Below are positions 32,647 to 42,007 of a stretch of DNA of 64,000 nucleotides, piece by piece. The number at the start of each line of letters is the position of its first letter. The stretch's first letter is position 1. The notes under the pieces were generated by a model. It saw nothing but the letters and a program-made list of their open reading frames with translations, ran no database searches and was not told the origin of the DNA. The stretch spans positions 62,001-126,000 of the forward strand of contig JBNKFV010000024.1 in the NCBI GenBank assembly GCA_050289485.1, written 5' to 3'. The translations under genes and the position numbers were made by a program. This DNA comes from JBNKFV01 sp050289485. Lineage in GTDB: Bacteria; Pseudomonadota; Gammaproteobacteria; Pseudomonadales; Cellvibrionaceae.

Positions 32647-35391
32647 TTAATGGGCCTCGTCCCAGTTGTTACCTGTGCCCACGTCCACCAGTAATGGCAC
32701 ATCAAGCGTTGCGGCATTTTCCATCAATGCGGGCAATTGCTCGCCAATAACCGCCAGCTCATCTTCTGGCACCTCCAGCACCAGTTCATCGTGCACCTGC
32801 ATAATCACCTTAGATGCCAGTTTTTCATCGGTGAGCCATTGGTCAACAGAGATCATCGCCAACTTGATAATATCGGCAGCCGTACCTTGCATGGGCGCAT
32901 TAATCGCGGTGCGCTCAGCCGCTTGGCGACGCATACCGTTACGTGCATTGATCTCGGGCAGATATAAGCGGCGCCCCATGATAGTTTCAACGTAGCCCTT
33001 CTCTGCGGCATCTACACGGGTATTGTCCATGTAACGCTTCACGCCAGGGTAGCGCTCAAAGTACAAGTCGATATATTCCTGGGCCTGATTACGGCCAATA
33101 TGTAACTGCCGCCCCAAACCAAACGCTGACATGCCGTAAATCAGACCAAAGTTAATGGCCTTGGCACTGCGACGCTGATCACTGGTCACAGCCTCTAACG
33201 CCACACCAAATACTTCAGCAGCCGTGGCACTGTGTACATCCAAGCCTTCTTTGAAGGCGTTCACCAACGCAGTGTCACCGGAAAGGTGGGCCATAATACG
33301 CAACTCAATCTGCGAATAGTCAGCCGCCACAATCGTATGGCCCGCGGGGGCCACAAATGCCTGCCGTATACGTCGTCCTTCCTGCGTACGAATGGGTATG
33401 TTCTGCAAATTGGGATCACTGGATGACAAGCGCCCGGTTGCCGTTACCGCCTGGTGATACGAGGTATGAATACGACCAGTACGAGGGTTGATCATCTGTG
33501 GCAGTTTGTCAGTGTAGGTAGACTTTAGCTTCGACAGCACTCGGTACTCCATCAGTACCTTAGGTAAGGGGTAATCCAGCGCCAACTCCTGCAACACCTC
33601 TTCCGCGGTGGACGGTGCACCTTTAGGCGTTTTTTTGATCACCGGCAATTCAAGTTTTTCGAAGAGAATGTTACCCAGCTGTTTGGGCGAGCCCAGGTTA
33701 AATGGCTCACCAGCGAGATCATGCGCTTCTCTTTCGAGCTCAGTCAGTCGCTCGGTAATTTCCTGACTTTGCTGCCCTAATAATTTGGCATCCACCTTGG
33801 CGCCATTGCGCTCAATTTTAGACAACACCGAAATTAGAGGTATTTCGATAGTAGTAAGTACTCGCTTAAGAGAGTCTTCAGCTGCCACCTGGGGCCATAA
33901 GGTGTTGTGTAACTGCAAGGTGACATCGGCATCTTCAGCGGCGTAGGGCCCTGCCTGTTCCAACGCAATCTGGTTAAACGTGAGCTGCTTGCTGCCTTTG
34001 CCGGCGATATCTTCAAAATGAATAGTGCTGCGCTGCAAATGCGTTTCTGCCAGAGTGTCCATATCGTGGCGATTGGCTGTGGAGTTCAATACGTACGATT
34101 CCAGCATGGTATCGTACGCGATGCCCCGCAACGTGATGCTGTGATTTGCCAACACGCTTTTGTCGTATTTGAGGTTTTGCCCCACTTTGTTCTGGCTGGA
34201 GTCTTCCAGTAATGGTTTTAGCGCGCCCAAGACTCTGTCTTCGGAGAGTTGATCCGGCGCATCCAGATAGTCGTGTCCAAATGGCACATAGGCTGCTTCA
34301 CCCTCAGTTACGGCAAAGGAAACACCCACAATACGCGCTTCCATGTAGTCCAAACTGGTGGTTTCCGTATCAAATGCAAACACCTCTGCCTGCTGTAGTT
34401 TTTCAACCCAGCGGTTTAGATCTGCCTCCGTAAGCACCACCTCGTAGTGTTGCTCAACAGCGACCGCTGTTTTTTGCCCCTCGGCCTGGTGGGCCGGATC
34501 GGCTATCAACTCAGGTGCGGTGTCTTGCTGCACTTCGGCAATCCAGCCTTTAAACTCCATCTCTTGATACAGCGCCAATAAAGCAGACTCATTCACTGGG
34601 CCGTGCTTCAATTCGCTCAGGGTTACCGCTAACTCCACATCCGTTTTAATAGTAGCCAACTGGTAACTGAGAAACGCCTGGTCACGATTTTCTGCTAACT
34701 TTTCCGGCATTTTCTTAGCACCACGAAACCCCAGCTCGCGTATCGCTTCCAGGTTTGCATAGATGGCATCCAAACCACCCAGGTTTTGCAGTAACGCTAA
34801 TGCCGTTTTCTCGCCCACACCGGGTACACCGGGAATATTGTCGACTTTGTCGCCCATCAGCGCCAAAAAGTCGATAACCAGCTCGGGCTTAATACCAAAC
34901 TTCTCCTCTACACCGGCAATATCCAGTGTGGTGTCTGTCATGGTGTTTACCAGGGTAACGTGCTGATTCACCAACTGGGCCATGTCTTTGTCACCGGTAG
35001 ACACCACGACATCAACCCCCTGCTCTGTGGCTTGGCGCGCTAGAGTACCAATCACATCATCAGCTTCTACGCCCTCCACAACCAGCAATGGCAGGCCCAT
35101 CGCTTTGATGATGTCGTGAATAGGCTGTACCTGCGGCCGCAGGTCATCAGGCATAGGTGGGCGATGTGCTTTGTAATCAGCAAAAATCTCATCGCGAAAG
35201 GTTTTGCCCTTGGCATCAAACACCACCGCCACATCACTCTCGGGGTAGTCTTTTAGTAGCCGCCGCAACATGTTGATGACACCTTTTACCGCCCCCGTGG
35301 GTACACCTTTCGAATTGGCCAACGGTGGCAGCGCATGAAATGCCCGGTAAAGGTAGGACGAGCCGTCAACAAGCACGAGAGGAGCAGTCAT
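32647..35391 (-). CDS. polA: DNA polymerase I
   Basis: This 914-residue polymerase for Okazaki fragment processing and repair has three domains. The 5'-nuclease domain (about 1-290) has VDGSSYLYRAFHAL, DDVIGTLA and GVPGVGEKTA. The 3'-5' exonuclease domain (about 320-510) retains FAFDTETTSLD, so proofreading is likely intact. The polymerase domain (to 914) shows ADYSQIELRIMAH (motif A), RRSAKAINFGLIYGMSAFGL (motif B) and QVHDELVLEVP (motif C). The length is normal for the family. Single gene, convergent with engB. Confidence 0.97.
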   Translation of the reverse strand: MTAPLVLVDGSSYLYRAFHALPPLANSKGVPTGAVKGVINMLRRLLKDYPESDVAVVFDAKGKTFRDEIFADYKAHRPPMPDDLRPQVQPIHDIIKAMGLPLLVVEGVEADDVIGTLARQATEQGVDVVVSTGDKDMAQLVNQHVTLVNTMTDTTLDIAGVEEKFGIKPELVIDFLALMGDKVDNIPGVPGVGEKTALALLQNLGGLDAIYANLEAIRELGFRGAKKMPEKLAENRDQAFLSYQLATIKTDVELAVTLSELKHGPVNESALLALYQEMEFKGWIAEVQQDTAPELIADPAHQAEGQKTAVAVEQHYEVVLTEADLNRWVEKLQQAEVFAFDTETTSLDYMEARIVGVSFAVTEGEAAYVPFGHDYLDAPDQLSEDRVLGALKPLLEDSSQNKVGQNLKYDKSVLANHSITLRGIAYDTMLESYVLNSTANRHDMDTLAETHLQRSTIHFEDIAGKGSKQLTFNQIALEQAGPYAAEDADVTLQLHNTLWPQVAAEDSLKRVLTTIEIPLISVLSKIERNGAKVDAKLLGQQSQEITERLTELEREAHDLAGEPFNLGSPKQLGNILFEKLELPVIKKTPKGAPSTAEEVLQELALDYPLPKVLMEYRVLSKLKSTYTDKLPQMINPRTGRIHTSYHQAVTATGRLSSSDPNLQNIPIRTQEGRRIRQAFVAPAGHTIVAADYSQIELRIMAHLSGDTALVNAFKEGLDVHSATAAEVFGVALEAVTSDQRRSAKAINFGLIYGMSAFGLGRQLHIGRNQAQEYIDLYFERYPGVKRYMDNTRVDAAEKGYVETIMGRRLYLPEINARNGMRRQAAERTAINAPMQGTAADIIKLAMISVDQWLTDEKLASKVIMQVHDELVLEVPEDELAVIGEQLPALMENAATLDVPLLVDVGTGNNWDEAH

Positions 35392-35800
35392 TATTATCTT
35401 CCATATACAGATGAATACATTTAGGGGACACAGGGCCGGTCTACACGAGTTTGAACCGACCCCTAGGATACACTAAGTGATACCTCGCCTGACACAAACT
35501 GTTACCCAGGACCACGATACGGCATTTTGACCTTTTCCAGGCATTCATATTACGCACCAAACAGGGACTTTTTGGTGTTACCTAGTTGTTACCGCACCAA
35601 TCAAACACAATATATGCCATACAAAAGAGCAGGGACGAAGTTTTTGCGACATTATGCCGCTTTTTTGCAATTGAGCGTTGACCCAATCATGAGCACAGTG
35701 TTACCATGCGTAACATCAAGTAACACATCAGATCAATGGCAGCTGACTTACCAAGGGTCGACTGCTGGGACAACCACCTCATATACAAGGAGGGCACCTT
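35392..35800. other. Intergenic region upstream of small secreted protein gene
   Basis: A 409-bp stretch with no convincing coding sequence; a 103-codon plus-strand frame here lacks a ribosome binding site and overlaps the real gene. It should contain the polA promoter (minus) and that of the 35801 gene (plus). A TTGACC at about 35678 with 17-bp spacing to TTACCA is a weak sigma-70 candidate. Confidence 0.5.
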
Positions 35801-36067
35801 ATGAAAAAACTTGGTCTCTTAATCGCTCTCTTAGCTAGCGCAAACAGCGTGATGGCAAACGAGGCTGGTACCCATTATTCCAACGTCGCTATGGTCGTTG
35901 CGGAAACCGGTGCCAGCATAGGCTGGGCTACCCAAATTCAGGACGCTGTCGTCTCTGAGAAGGAAGCTCAGGCACTCGCTGACAAAACGTCGCTGGTTAA
36001 TGAAAAGCTTGAACGCAAACTGGAACAGCGCATAGCAGAGATGCTTGAGGATCAGCTGACCCAGTAA
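35801..36067 (+). CDS. Small secreted protein with charged coiled-coil tail, unknown
   Basis: This 88-residue product has a clean signal peptide (MKKLGLLIALLASANSVMA, cleavage before NEAG) and a mature part of about 69 residues. The second half is strongly charged and helical (KTSLVNEKLERKLEQRIAEML), suggesting a short coiled coil or amphipathic helix. An ideal ribosome binding site (AGGAGG, 7-8 nt before the ATG) and a terminator 62 bp after the stop support a real, well-expressed monocistronic gene. I recognise no family. Confidence 0.82.
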   Translation: MKKLGLLIALLASANSVMANEAGTHYSNVAMVVAETGASIGWATQIQDAVVSEKEAQALADKTSLVNEKLERKLEQRIAEMLEDQLTQ

Positions 36068-36073
36068 TTGCAG

Positions 36074-36096
36074 GCGGTCGTGTTACTAACGACCGG
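36074..36096 (+). terminator. First hairpin after the small secreted protein gene
   Basis: CGGTCGT-GTTACTA-ACGACCG stem-loop 7 bp after the stop codon, followed by a moderately T-rich run (TTAATGTTTTCTC). It may act with the stronger hairpin at 36129. Confidence 0.5.
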
Positions 36097-36128
36097 TTAA
36101 TGTTTTCTCTCCCTTGATGTTGAAGCTC

Positions 36129-36158
36129 GCCCTGTACGCAAGTGCAGGGCATTTTTTT
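36129..36158 (+). terminator. Terminator between small secreted protein gene and znuA
   Basis: GCCCTGTAC-GCAA-GTGCAGGGC hairpin followed by ATTTTTTT; it ends transcription of the plus-strand gene. The T-run touches the znuA stop codon on the other strand. Confidence 0.85.
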
Positions 36159-37083
36159 ATCTGCTTTTCTCTAAACAACGTTGCAATGGCTCAAGCATGG
36201 CCGTCTCTAGCCACTGCCCGTAACTTTCATACATTGCCGCACTCGCCAGCAGGTCAATACTGACCAATTTTACGCCAGTTCGATGCTGTAACTGCTCAGC
36301 CAGACGCTGCTCATAATAAGGCTCAACCAGCAGGCAAGCAGATTGAGTGAGGCTAGCTGCCACCTTTAATAAATGCTTTACACCTGGCTGTTGCTCAGGA
36401 TTACGGGTTACTGCATCAGCCTGCCGCAGACCAAACCCGAACGCTAAATGCCCATAGGCTTGATGGTAACTATAAAACGCCGGCAAACCCTGCAACCGCT
36501 GTTGCCACTGCGCCTGTAACCGACCCCACTCACTAGCCAATAACGTTACCCGAGCCTCTAATTGGTCGATCTCGCTCGGCCCAAACAATGCGTTGTCACG
36601 GGCAAACTGCACCATAGCATGGGCAATCACCACTGCATTGTGCGGGCTTACCCAGATATGCGGGTCTAATCCACTATGGTCGTGGTCATTATCCGAATCC
36701 GCTTCGTGTTCCTGAGCGTGATCAAGAGTAACGACGGGCGGCCATTCAAGGGCCTCTTGCTTTAAGAGCGACAGATGCCTGCCCGCCAACTCGGGGGCGG
36801 CTAAAGGCTTCTGTAAAAAGCCATCAACACCAGGCCCCACCCAAAAGATGGCATCAGCCCGACGCAAGCCGTAAATATCAGAAGGCTTCATGACGTAATC
36901 ATGGGGATTAATACCGTTAAGCAGCACCGAAACTGTGGCCTTCTCCTCGAAAACGGCCTGAGCAATCAACGCCAACGGGGGGATACTCACCAATATGCGT
37001 GGTTGCTCGGCGCGCACTGGTGCGGCTTGAGCAACCCACAACCCAACAACTAAAGCCACAATGGCCAACCACGTTTTACTCAC
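36157..37083 (-). CDS. znuA: Zinc ABC transporter substrate-binding protein ZnuA
   Basis: This periplasmic zinc-binding protein of about 308 residues has a signal (TWLAIVALVVGLWVAQAAPVRA), metal ligands in GINPHDYVMKPSD, LDPHIWVSP and YSYHQAYGHLA, and the usual mobile His/Asp-rich loop (HAQEHEADSDNDHDHSG) between the first two. It delivers zinc to ZnuBC. I prefer the GTG at 37083, preceded by a GGGG-type ribosome binding site; an ATG at 37110 would add 9 residues. It is divergent from zur, with a Zur-type palindrome in between, so repression by zinc-loaded Zur is expected. Confidence 0.92.
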   Translation of the reverse strand: MSKTWLAIVALVVGLWVAQAAPVRAEQPRILVSIPPLALIAQAVFEEKATVSVLLNGINPHDYVMKPSDIYGLRRADAIFWVGPGVDGFLQKPLAAPELAGRHLSLLKQEALEWPPVVTLDHAQEHEADSDNDHDHSGLDPHIWVSPHNAVVIAHAMVQFARDNALFGPSEIDQLEARVTLLASEWGRLQAQWQQRLQGLPAFYSYHQAYGHLAFGFGLRQADAVTRNPEQQPGVKHLLKVAASLTQSACLLVEPYYEQRLAEQLQHRTGVKLVSIDLLASAAMYESYGQWLETAMLEPLQRCLEKSR

Positions 37084-37147
37084 TGCTATACCCCGTACAC
37101 CCGACCACATAAGTGTTTCGACACGATAGTGCCTCAAATCAAAAAGC

Positions 37148-37165
37148 GTTATATGATAACATATC
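37148..37165. promoter_or_regulatory. Zur box between znuA and zur
   Basis: GTTATATGATAACATATC contains the perfect dyad GTTAT-ATG-ATAAC; the reverse strand reads GATATGTTATCATATAAC, close to the known gammaproteobacterial Zur operator (GATATGTTATAACATATC core). It sits between the two divergent starts and can repress both znuA and zur-znuCB. Confidence 0.75.
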
Positions 37166-37196
37166 AGTTTATAGAAAAGAGATTGGTCTTCTGCGC

Positions 37197-37691
37197 GTGA
37201 ATACTGCCGAGCTGGCCCACCAGCCACACAATCACCAGCGCTGTATTGTCAGTGCGCTACAAAGTGCTCAGGAAGTGTGTAGCCGTAATGCGGTGAAATT
37301 TACACAATTGCGCAAACAGGTCTTCGAACTTATCTGGCGCAGTCATCAGCCCCTTGGTGCGTATCGCATTATGGAACTACTGGCTGAATCCACCACCCGC
37401 CGGGTTGCACCACCAACGGTGTACCGGGCGCTGGAATTTTTGCAAGAACAAGGGTTGGTGCACAAGATCAATTCGCTAAATGCGTTTATAGGCTGCCCGC
37501 ACCCTGGTCATACCCATGAGTCTTGCTTTCTGCTCTGCAAAGCCTGCGGCAATGCGATGGAGTGCGACCAAACAGACATTCTTAATGCCATTAATCGCAC
37601 CGCTCATGCTAGCCAGTTTGCTATGCAAACCGCCGCCATTGAAATTGTTGGACTGTGCCAAAAATGCCAGTCACAAGGGAACAACGCATGA
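37197..37691 (+). CDS. zur: Zinc uptake regulator Zur (Fur family)
   Basis: This is a Fur-family repressor of about 164 residues. The winged-helix DNA-binding part has TQLRKQVFELIWRSHQPLGAYRIMELL and PPTVYRALEFLQEQGLVHKI. The dimer domain includes HTHESCFLLCKACGNAMECDQ and a C-terminal LCQKCQ, whose two CxxC motifs form the structural zinc site. The start is probably GTG (37197), since the N-terminus then resembles E. coli Zur; the ribosome binding site is poor. It overlaps znuC as ATGA and is first gene of zur-znuC-znuB. Confidence 0.92.
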   Translation: MNTAELAHQPHNHQRCIVSALQSAQEVCSRNAVKFTQLRKQVFELIWRSHQPLGAYRIMELLAESTTRRVAPPTVYRALEFLQEQGLVHKINSLNAFIGCPHPGHTHESCFLLCKACGNAMECDQTDILNAINRTAHASQFAMQTAAIEIVGLCQKCQSQGNNA

Positions 37692-38458
37692 CGAACGCAC
37701 CACTTATAAGCGCCGACAACCTGCAATTCCAGCAGGGCGACAAGATCATTTTGTCAGACATTTCGTTATCTCTTGAGGCAGGCAAAATCACCACACTGAT
37801 CGGCCCCAATGGGGCGGGAAAGACAACGCTGGTGAGAATCCTGCTCGGGCTCACCCAGCCCACGGCAGGCAGGGTGAATCGCCAGAAGGGTTTGCGTATT
37901 GGCTACATGCCACAAAAACTACACGTTGATCCGAGCATGCCACTCAGTGTTGTCCGGTTTCTGCAGCTGTCTGGCAAAGACCGCGATACTTGTCATCAGG
38001 CACTGACCCACGTGAACGCGGAAAGACTGCTAGAGCAATCGTTTCAGCATTTGTCGGGTGGCGAAATGCAGCGCGTTTTGCTTGCTCGCGCTTTGTTGCG
38101 CAAACCCCAACTACTGGTATTAGACGAGCCGGTACAGGGCGTAGATGTAGCTGGTCAGGAAGAGCTTTACCGCCTGATATCGCGAATACGCGATGAATTA
38201 CAGTGTGGTGTTTTTATGGTATCCCACGATTTACACTTTGTTATGGCCACTACCGACTCGGTGATTTGCATTAATCAGCATATTTGCTGCCATGGTCATC
38301 CAGAGAGCGTCTCCAACCACCCGGCGTATTTGCAATTGTTTGGTCACAATGTGCGACCCAACATGGCCATTTATACACATCACCACGACCATGATCACTC
38401 ACATGACGAGTCGTCGCCCAACTCTACGGCCCATGACCATTCAGCCTGTAACCACTAA
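37688..38458 (+). CDS. znuC: Zinc ABC transporter ATP-binding protein ZnuC
   Basis: This 256-residue ABC ATPase powers zinc import. Walker A is IGPNGAGKTTL, the signature LSGGEMQRVLLARAL, Walker B LLVLDEPVQGVD, and the switch His lies in VSHDLHFV. The C-terminal 35 residues are a His/Asp-rich tail (HHHDHDHSHDE and a later DHSACNH) that probably senses or buffers zinc, as in other ZnuC proteins. ATG at 37688 overlaps the zur stop and has AAGGGA upstream. Confidence 0.95.
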   Translation: MTNAPLISADNLQFQQGDKIILSDISLSLEAGKITTLIGPNGAGKTTLVRILLGLTQPTAGRVNRQKGLRIGYMPQKLHVDPSMPLSVVRFLQLSGKDRDTCHQALTHVNAERLLEQSFQHLSGGEMQRVLLARALLRKPQLLVLDEPVQGVDVAGQEELYRLISRIRDELQCGVFMVSHDLHFVMATTDSVICINQHICCHGHPESVSNHPAYLQLFGHNVRPNMAIYTHHHDHDHSHDESSPNSTAHDHSACNH

Positions 38459-38472
38459 CCAAGAGCGTTGAT

Positions 38473-39258
38473 ATGCTGGAATTTTTACTGCTGCCCTTAT
38501 TCGCAGGCCTGGGTATCGCGCTAGTGGCTGGGCCGCTGGGAGCATTCGTGGTGTGGCGGCGCATGGCTTACTTTGGCGATACACTGGCACACGCGGCTTT
38601 ACTGGGTATTGCGCTAGGCATTGTGTTGTCTATCAATGTGAATGTTGCGGTTATTTTTGGTTGTGGCACGCTGGCGATGATTTTACTGGCTCTTCAACAT
38701 AATCGAACCCTGGCCACTGATACCTTACTGGGCATTCTTTCTCACTCCACACTGGCGGTAGGCCTGATTATTGTTAGCCTGCTACCAGGGCAATCCATCA
38801 ATATTCAGAGCTATTTGTTTGGCGACCTGCTCGCCGTAGGCATGACCGATGTCATCACTGTTTATGGTATCTGCGGCGTTGTGCTGCTGGTGCTGTGCCT
38901 GCTATGGCGACAGTTTCTTGCCATCACCGTGCAGGAGGAGCTCGCCTATGTCGAAGGCATTCCAGTGACCCGCTTGAAAGCTATTTTGATGGTGCTTATG
39001 GCGCTGGTAATTGCCATAGCGATGAAAATTGTGGGCGTGCTGCTGATTACCGCCTTATTGATTATTCCCGCAGCAGCGGCGCGACGCTTAAGCCACTCGC
39101 CTGAGGCCATGGCAATTATCGCGGCTATTATTGGCATGATGGCAGTAGTGGGCGGCATTGCCTCGTCTGCCACCTGGGATACCCCAACCGGCCCTTCTGT
39201 GGTGGTAGCTGCATTGGTGTGCTTTTTATTGGCATTGTTGCGCAAACAAACAAACTAA
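38473..39258 (+). CDS. znuB: Zinc ABC transporter permease ZnuB
   Basis: This 261-residue ABC-3 family permease has about seven to eight membrane helices. It starts LEFLLLPLFAGLGIALVAGPLGAFVVWRRMAYFGDTLAHAALLGIALG, a hallmark of the family that includes the ATPase-coupling segment. It is 14 bp downstream of znuC and the last gene of the zinc-uptake operon; the sco gene converges 45 bp further on. Confidence 0.95.
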   Translation: MLEFLLLPLFAGLGIALVAGPLGAFVVWRRMAYFGDTLAHAALLGIALGIVLSINVNVAVIFGCGTLAMILLALQHNRTLATDTLLGILSHSTLAVGLIIVSLLPGQSINIQSYLFGDLLAVGMTDVITVYGICGVVLLVLCLLWRQFLAITVQEELAYVEGIPVTRLKAILMVLMALVIAIAMKIVGVLLITALLIIPAAAARRLSHSPEAMAIIAAIIGMMAVVGGIASSATWDTPTGPSVVVAALVCFLLALLRKQTN

Positions 39259-39303
39259 AATACGGTTGAGCGTTCATCTATTGCAACCGCGCATCCTAGC
39301 TAC

Positions 39304-39993
39304 TTAGGGAAAACTGGTCACAATTGACTGGAAGGTTAATTTTCCCCGCGCAGGATCCAGCGGAAACTTTAAAAATCCCTGATAGTGGCCATAAGGGTTG
39401 ATGATGGCTACGTTAGCGCCATGATCAACCGTGTAGCTGTCTGCCCCGGTTTTGACTTTTTGAAACGGAATATTCAGCTGGTTGGCGAATTTTTTAATAT
39501 CAATAAAATTGCCCGTTAAGCCAAAGAAGTCTGGATTAAAGTGTTGCAGATAATCATCTAGCGCCTGCGGTGTATCACGAGCAGGATCAACGGTCACCAA
39601 GATTACCTGTGTCTGGTCAGCTATATCATCGTTCAACGTAGCAACCATTTGCTTAAGGTTAGACAAGGTTGCCGGGCACACATCCGGGCATGATGTAAAG
39701 CCAAAAAAGATCAAACTCCACTTACCCTCCAAGCCAGCCAGACCAAACGGCTCCTGATGCTGATTCAACAATGCAAAATTCTCGATAATGCGCGGCTTAT
39801 CAAAAACAAACGCTCCATTCACCTGTAACTCAGTCGGGCTTAATACGCGTGGTGTGAACATTTTATTCAAAAAAAGCCCCAACACCACAATCATGAAGAG
39901 CACCAACACCAACACGGTAATAGTGATATTTTTACGTGGACGCTTCTCGTTAAACTCAGCTGATTGATAGGGTGTTTCAGCGGTTTGTGTCAT
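39304..39993 (-). CDS. SCO1/SenC-type copper chaperone
   Basis: This 229-residue membrane-anchored thioredoxin-fold protein delivers copper to the CuA site of the oxidase subunit II. A single N-terminal helix (ITVLVLVLFMIVVLGLFL, about 24-42) anchors it. The copper ligands are the CPDVCP motif (about residue 108-113) and the conserved His in YTVDHGANVAI. It is the last gene of the minus-strand surf1-to-sco assembly operon, 23 bp after ctaB. Confidence 0.93.
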   Translation of the reverse strand: MTQTAETPYQSAEFNEKRPRKNITITVLVLVLFMIVVLGLFLNKMFTPRVLSPTELQVNGAFVFDKPRIIENFALLNQHQEPFGLAGLEGKWSLIFFGFTSCPDVCPATLSNLKQMVATLNDDIADQTQVILVTVDPARDTPQALDDYLQHFNPDFFGLTGNFIDIKKFANQLNIPFQKVKTGADSYTVDHGANVAIINPYGHYQGFLKFPLDPARGKLTFQSIVTSFP

Positions 39994-40015
39994 AACGACT
40001 CCGGCTATAACAGCG

Positions 40016-40918
40016 CTACAACGGCAACAGGTAATGATCGAGCAACATGATCACAAACAGCGCCATCAGATAAATAATAGAATATTTGAACGTTTCCATG
40101 GCAATGCCATGTTTTTCACTGATCAACAGCATGACCGCCCAATATAAAAATCCGATACCCAATACCACTGCGCCTAACAAATACAGCCAATTGAGCATAC
40201 CCGTAGCAAACGGCAGCAAGGTAACGGCAAATAAAATGGCCGTGTATAAAAGAATATGAATTTTCGTGTAGTGCTCACCGTGGGTAACCGGCAGCATAGG
40301 AATATTGGCCTTGGCGTAGTCGGCTTTGCGATGTACAGCCAACGCCCAAAAATGTGGCGGTGTCCAGGCAAAGATAATCAGCACTAATAACAGCGCATGC
40401 CCGCTTACTTCGCCCGTAACGGCTGTCCATCCCAACAAAGGCGGTGCAGCACCCGCAAGACCGCCAATCACAATATTTTGTGGCGTGGCGCGCTTCAAGA
40501 ACATGGTGTAAACCAGCGCATAGCCCAAAAGAGATGCCAACGTTAACCACGCCGTGAGCGGATTGATAAACGCCATCAGCAAATACATGCCCATACTGCC
40601 GATAACAATGGCAAACAATATAGCTTCGAGAGGGTCAACCCTACCCTGTACGATCGGACGCTTATGCGTGCGTTGCATGTGCTGGTCGATTTTTCGATCG
40701 ACCAAGTGGTTCACCACCGCTGCCGAACCCGCACACAAACCAATACCGAGATTACCAATCAACAGTACCGACAACGATACCATCTCCTGGCTTGCCAGCA
40801 ACATGCCGATCAAAGAGGTTAGCAACATGAGTGCAACGACTTTGAATTTGCACAGTTCGAGGTAATCACGCAGTCGAGTGCTGGCAAACTGTAACGAGCC
40901 TTGTATTGTCTTTGCCAT
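40016..40918 (-). CDS. ctaB: Protohaem IX farnesyltransferase (haem O synthase)
   Basis: This UbiA-family prenyltransferase of about 300 residues farnesylates haem B to haem O, the first step of haem A synthesis. The Asp-rich substrate motifs are NHLVDRKIDQHMQRTHKRPI (about residues 70-89) and the second at HRKADYAKANIPMLP, with about nine membrane helices. The start at 40918 (MAKTIQGSL) has AGGAG six to seven nt upstream; a longer frame adds 18 residues without support. It lies 13 bp after ctaA. Confidence 0.94.
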   Translation of the reverse strand: MAKTIQGSLQFASTRLRDYLELCKFKVVALMLLTSLIGMLLASQEMVSLSVLLIGNLGIGLCAGSAAVVNHLVDRKIDQHMQRTHKRPIVQGRVDPLEAILFAIVIGSMGMYLLMAFINPLTAWLTLASLLGYALVYTMFLKRATPQNIVIGGLAGAAPPLLGWTAVTGEVSGHALLLVLIIFAWTPPHFWALAVHRKADYAKANIPMLPVTHGEHYTKIHILLYTAILFAVTLLPFATGMLNWLYLLGAVVLGIGFLYWAVMLLISEKHGIAMETFKYSIIYLMALFVIMLLDHYLLPL

Positions 40919-40931
40919 GGTAATCTCCTGT

Positions 40932-42005
40932 TTAATTATTATTATCGTAAGCGGGTGTAGCTTTAAACACACAGTAACAAACTGTCACCAACGTTAACAG
41001 CAATAATGCGGCCACACCATTGTGTGCAACCGCAATGGGTAAAGGTAAGAAAAACAGTACGTTACTGGCACCCAAACCTACCTGTAAAAAGAGTACTGCT
41101 GCCGTTGCCAAGGCCAACCCTTTAAATAAAGTGATACCACTGGTAAACAGTTTGTATACCAGTACCAACACCACCAGCGTGGTTATTAATGCACCGATGC
41201 GATGGGTGTAATGGATGGCTGTTCTGGCCTCGCTTTCCAGCAAACCTCCCAAATAATTGGGCCCAATATGCTGTGCCAGATTAAATCCCATTGCGAAGTC
41301 GGCTTCTGGCCAATAACTACCATGGCAACTGGGAAAATCCAAACAAGCCAATGCGGCGTAGTTTGAGCTCGTCCACCCACCCAAAAATATCTGTAACACG
41401 ATCACAACAATTGCCACTACTGACAGTTTTTTCAATGCACCCATCGCTGGTGTAGACGAAATCTCCCAACCGTTGGGAAAATTAGAGCGCAAGCTGAGCA
41501 GCCACAAGAGCGATAGCGTCGCAAAACCGCCGAGCAAGTGTGCAGTAACCACTTGTGGCCAGAGTTTTAAGGTAACAGTCCACATACCAAACGCACCCTG
41601 CAACAGCACCAGTGCTAACAAACCAATAGCCAATTTTACCGGCTGGCGCATATCCTGACGATTGCGCCAGTTAATAATTACCAGCCCAATAATCAGCAAG
41701 CCAATGGTGCTGGCAAAATAGCGGTGCACCATCTCCGGCCAGGTTTTATCAACCGCCACCGGCGCATGGGGAAATTTATTTTCGGCTATCTGAATTTCTT
41801 CTGCGCTTTTGGGCCAAGTCAAATGACCATAGCAACCGGGCCAGTCCGGGCACCCAAGCCCTGCATCGGCTAAACGAGTGAAGGCCCCCAATAAAACCAC
41901 TACCGCAGCAATCACGGTGGCGAATACCGCTAAACGGCAACCCGGCAGTTTTTTTGAGGTAGTTTGCGGTGCACTTGCTGCCATCGTTTCAACTGCTGTC
42001 GTCAT
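40932..42005 (-). CDS. ctaA: Haem A synthase (CtaA/COX15)
   Basis: This 357-residue membrane enzyme oxidises haem O to haem A. Eight helices occur in two four-helix halves. Conserved His ligands lie in WPEMVHRYFAS, VTAHLLGGFATL, AIHYTHRIGAL and VAHNGVAALLL. A loop with cysteines, GLGCPDWPGCYG, lies after the first helix, and a second Cys pair occurs in LACLDFPSCHG. It is co-transcribed with ctaB and the oxidase assembly factors. Confidence 0.94.
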   Translation of the reverse strand: MTTAVETMAASAPQTTSKKLPGCRLAVFATVIAAVVVLLGAFTRLADAGLGCPDWPGCYGHLTWPKSAEEIQIAENKFPHAPVAVDKTWPEMVHRYFASTIGLLIIGLVIINWRNRQDMRQPVKLAIGLLALVLLQGAFGMWTVTLKLWPQVVTAHLLGGFATLSLLWLLSLRSNFPNGWEISSTPAMGALKKLSVVAIVVIVLQIFLGGWTSSNYAALACLDFPSCHGSYWPEADFAMGFNLAQHIGPNYLGGLLESEARTAIHYTHRIGALITTLVVLVLVYKLFTSGITLFKGLALATAAVLFLQVGLGASNVLFFLPLPIAVAHNGVAALLLLTLVTVCYCVFKATPAYDNNN

Positions 42006-42007
42006 GA

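Noticed and set aside
35527..35838. 103-codon frame overlapping the small secreted protein gene
   Set aside because: It lacks a start signal, while the overlapping 35801 frame has AGGAGG and a signal peptide.
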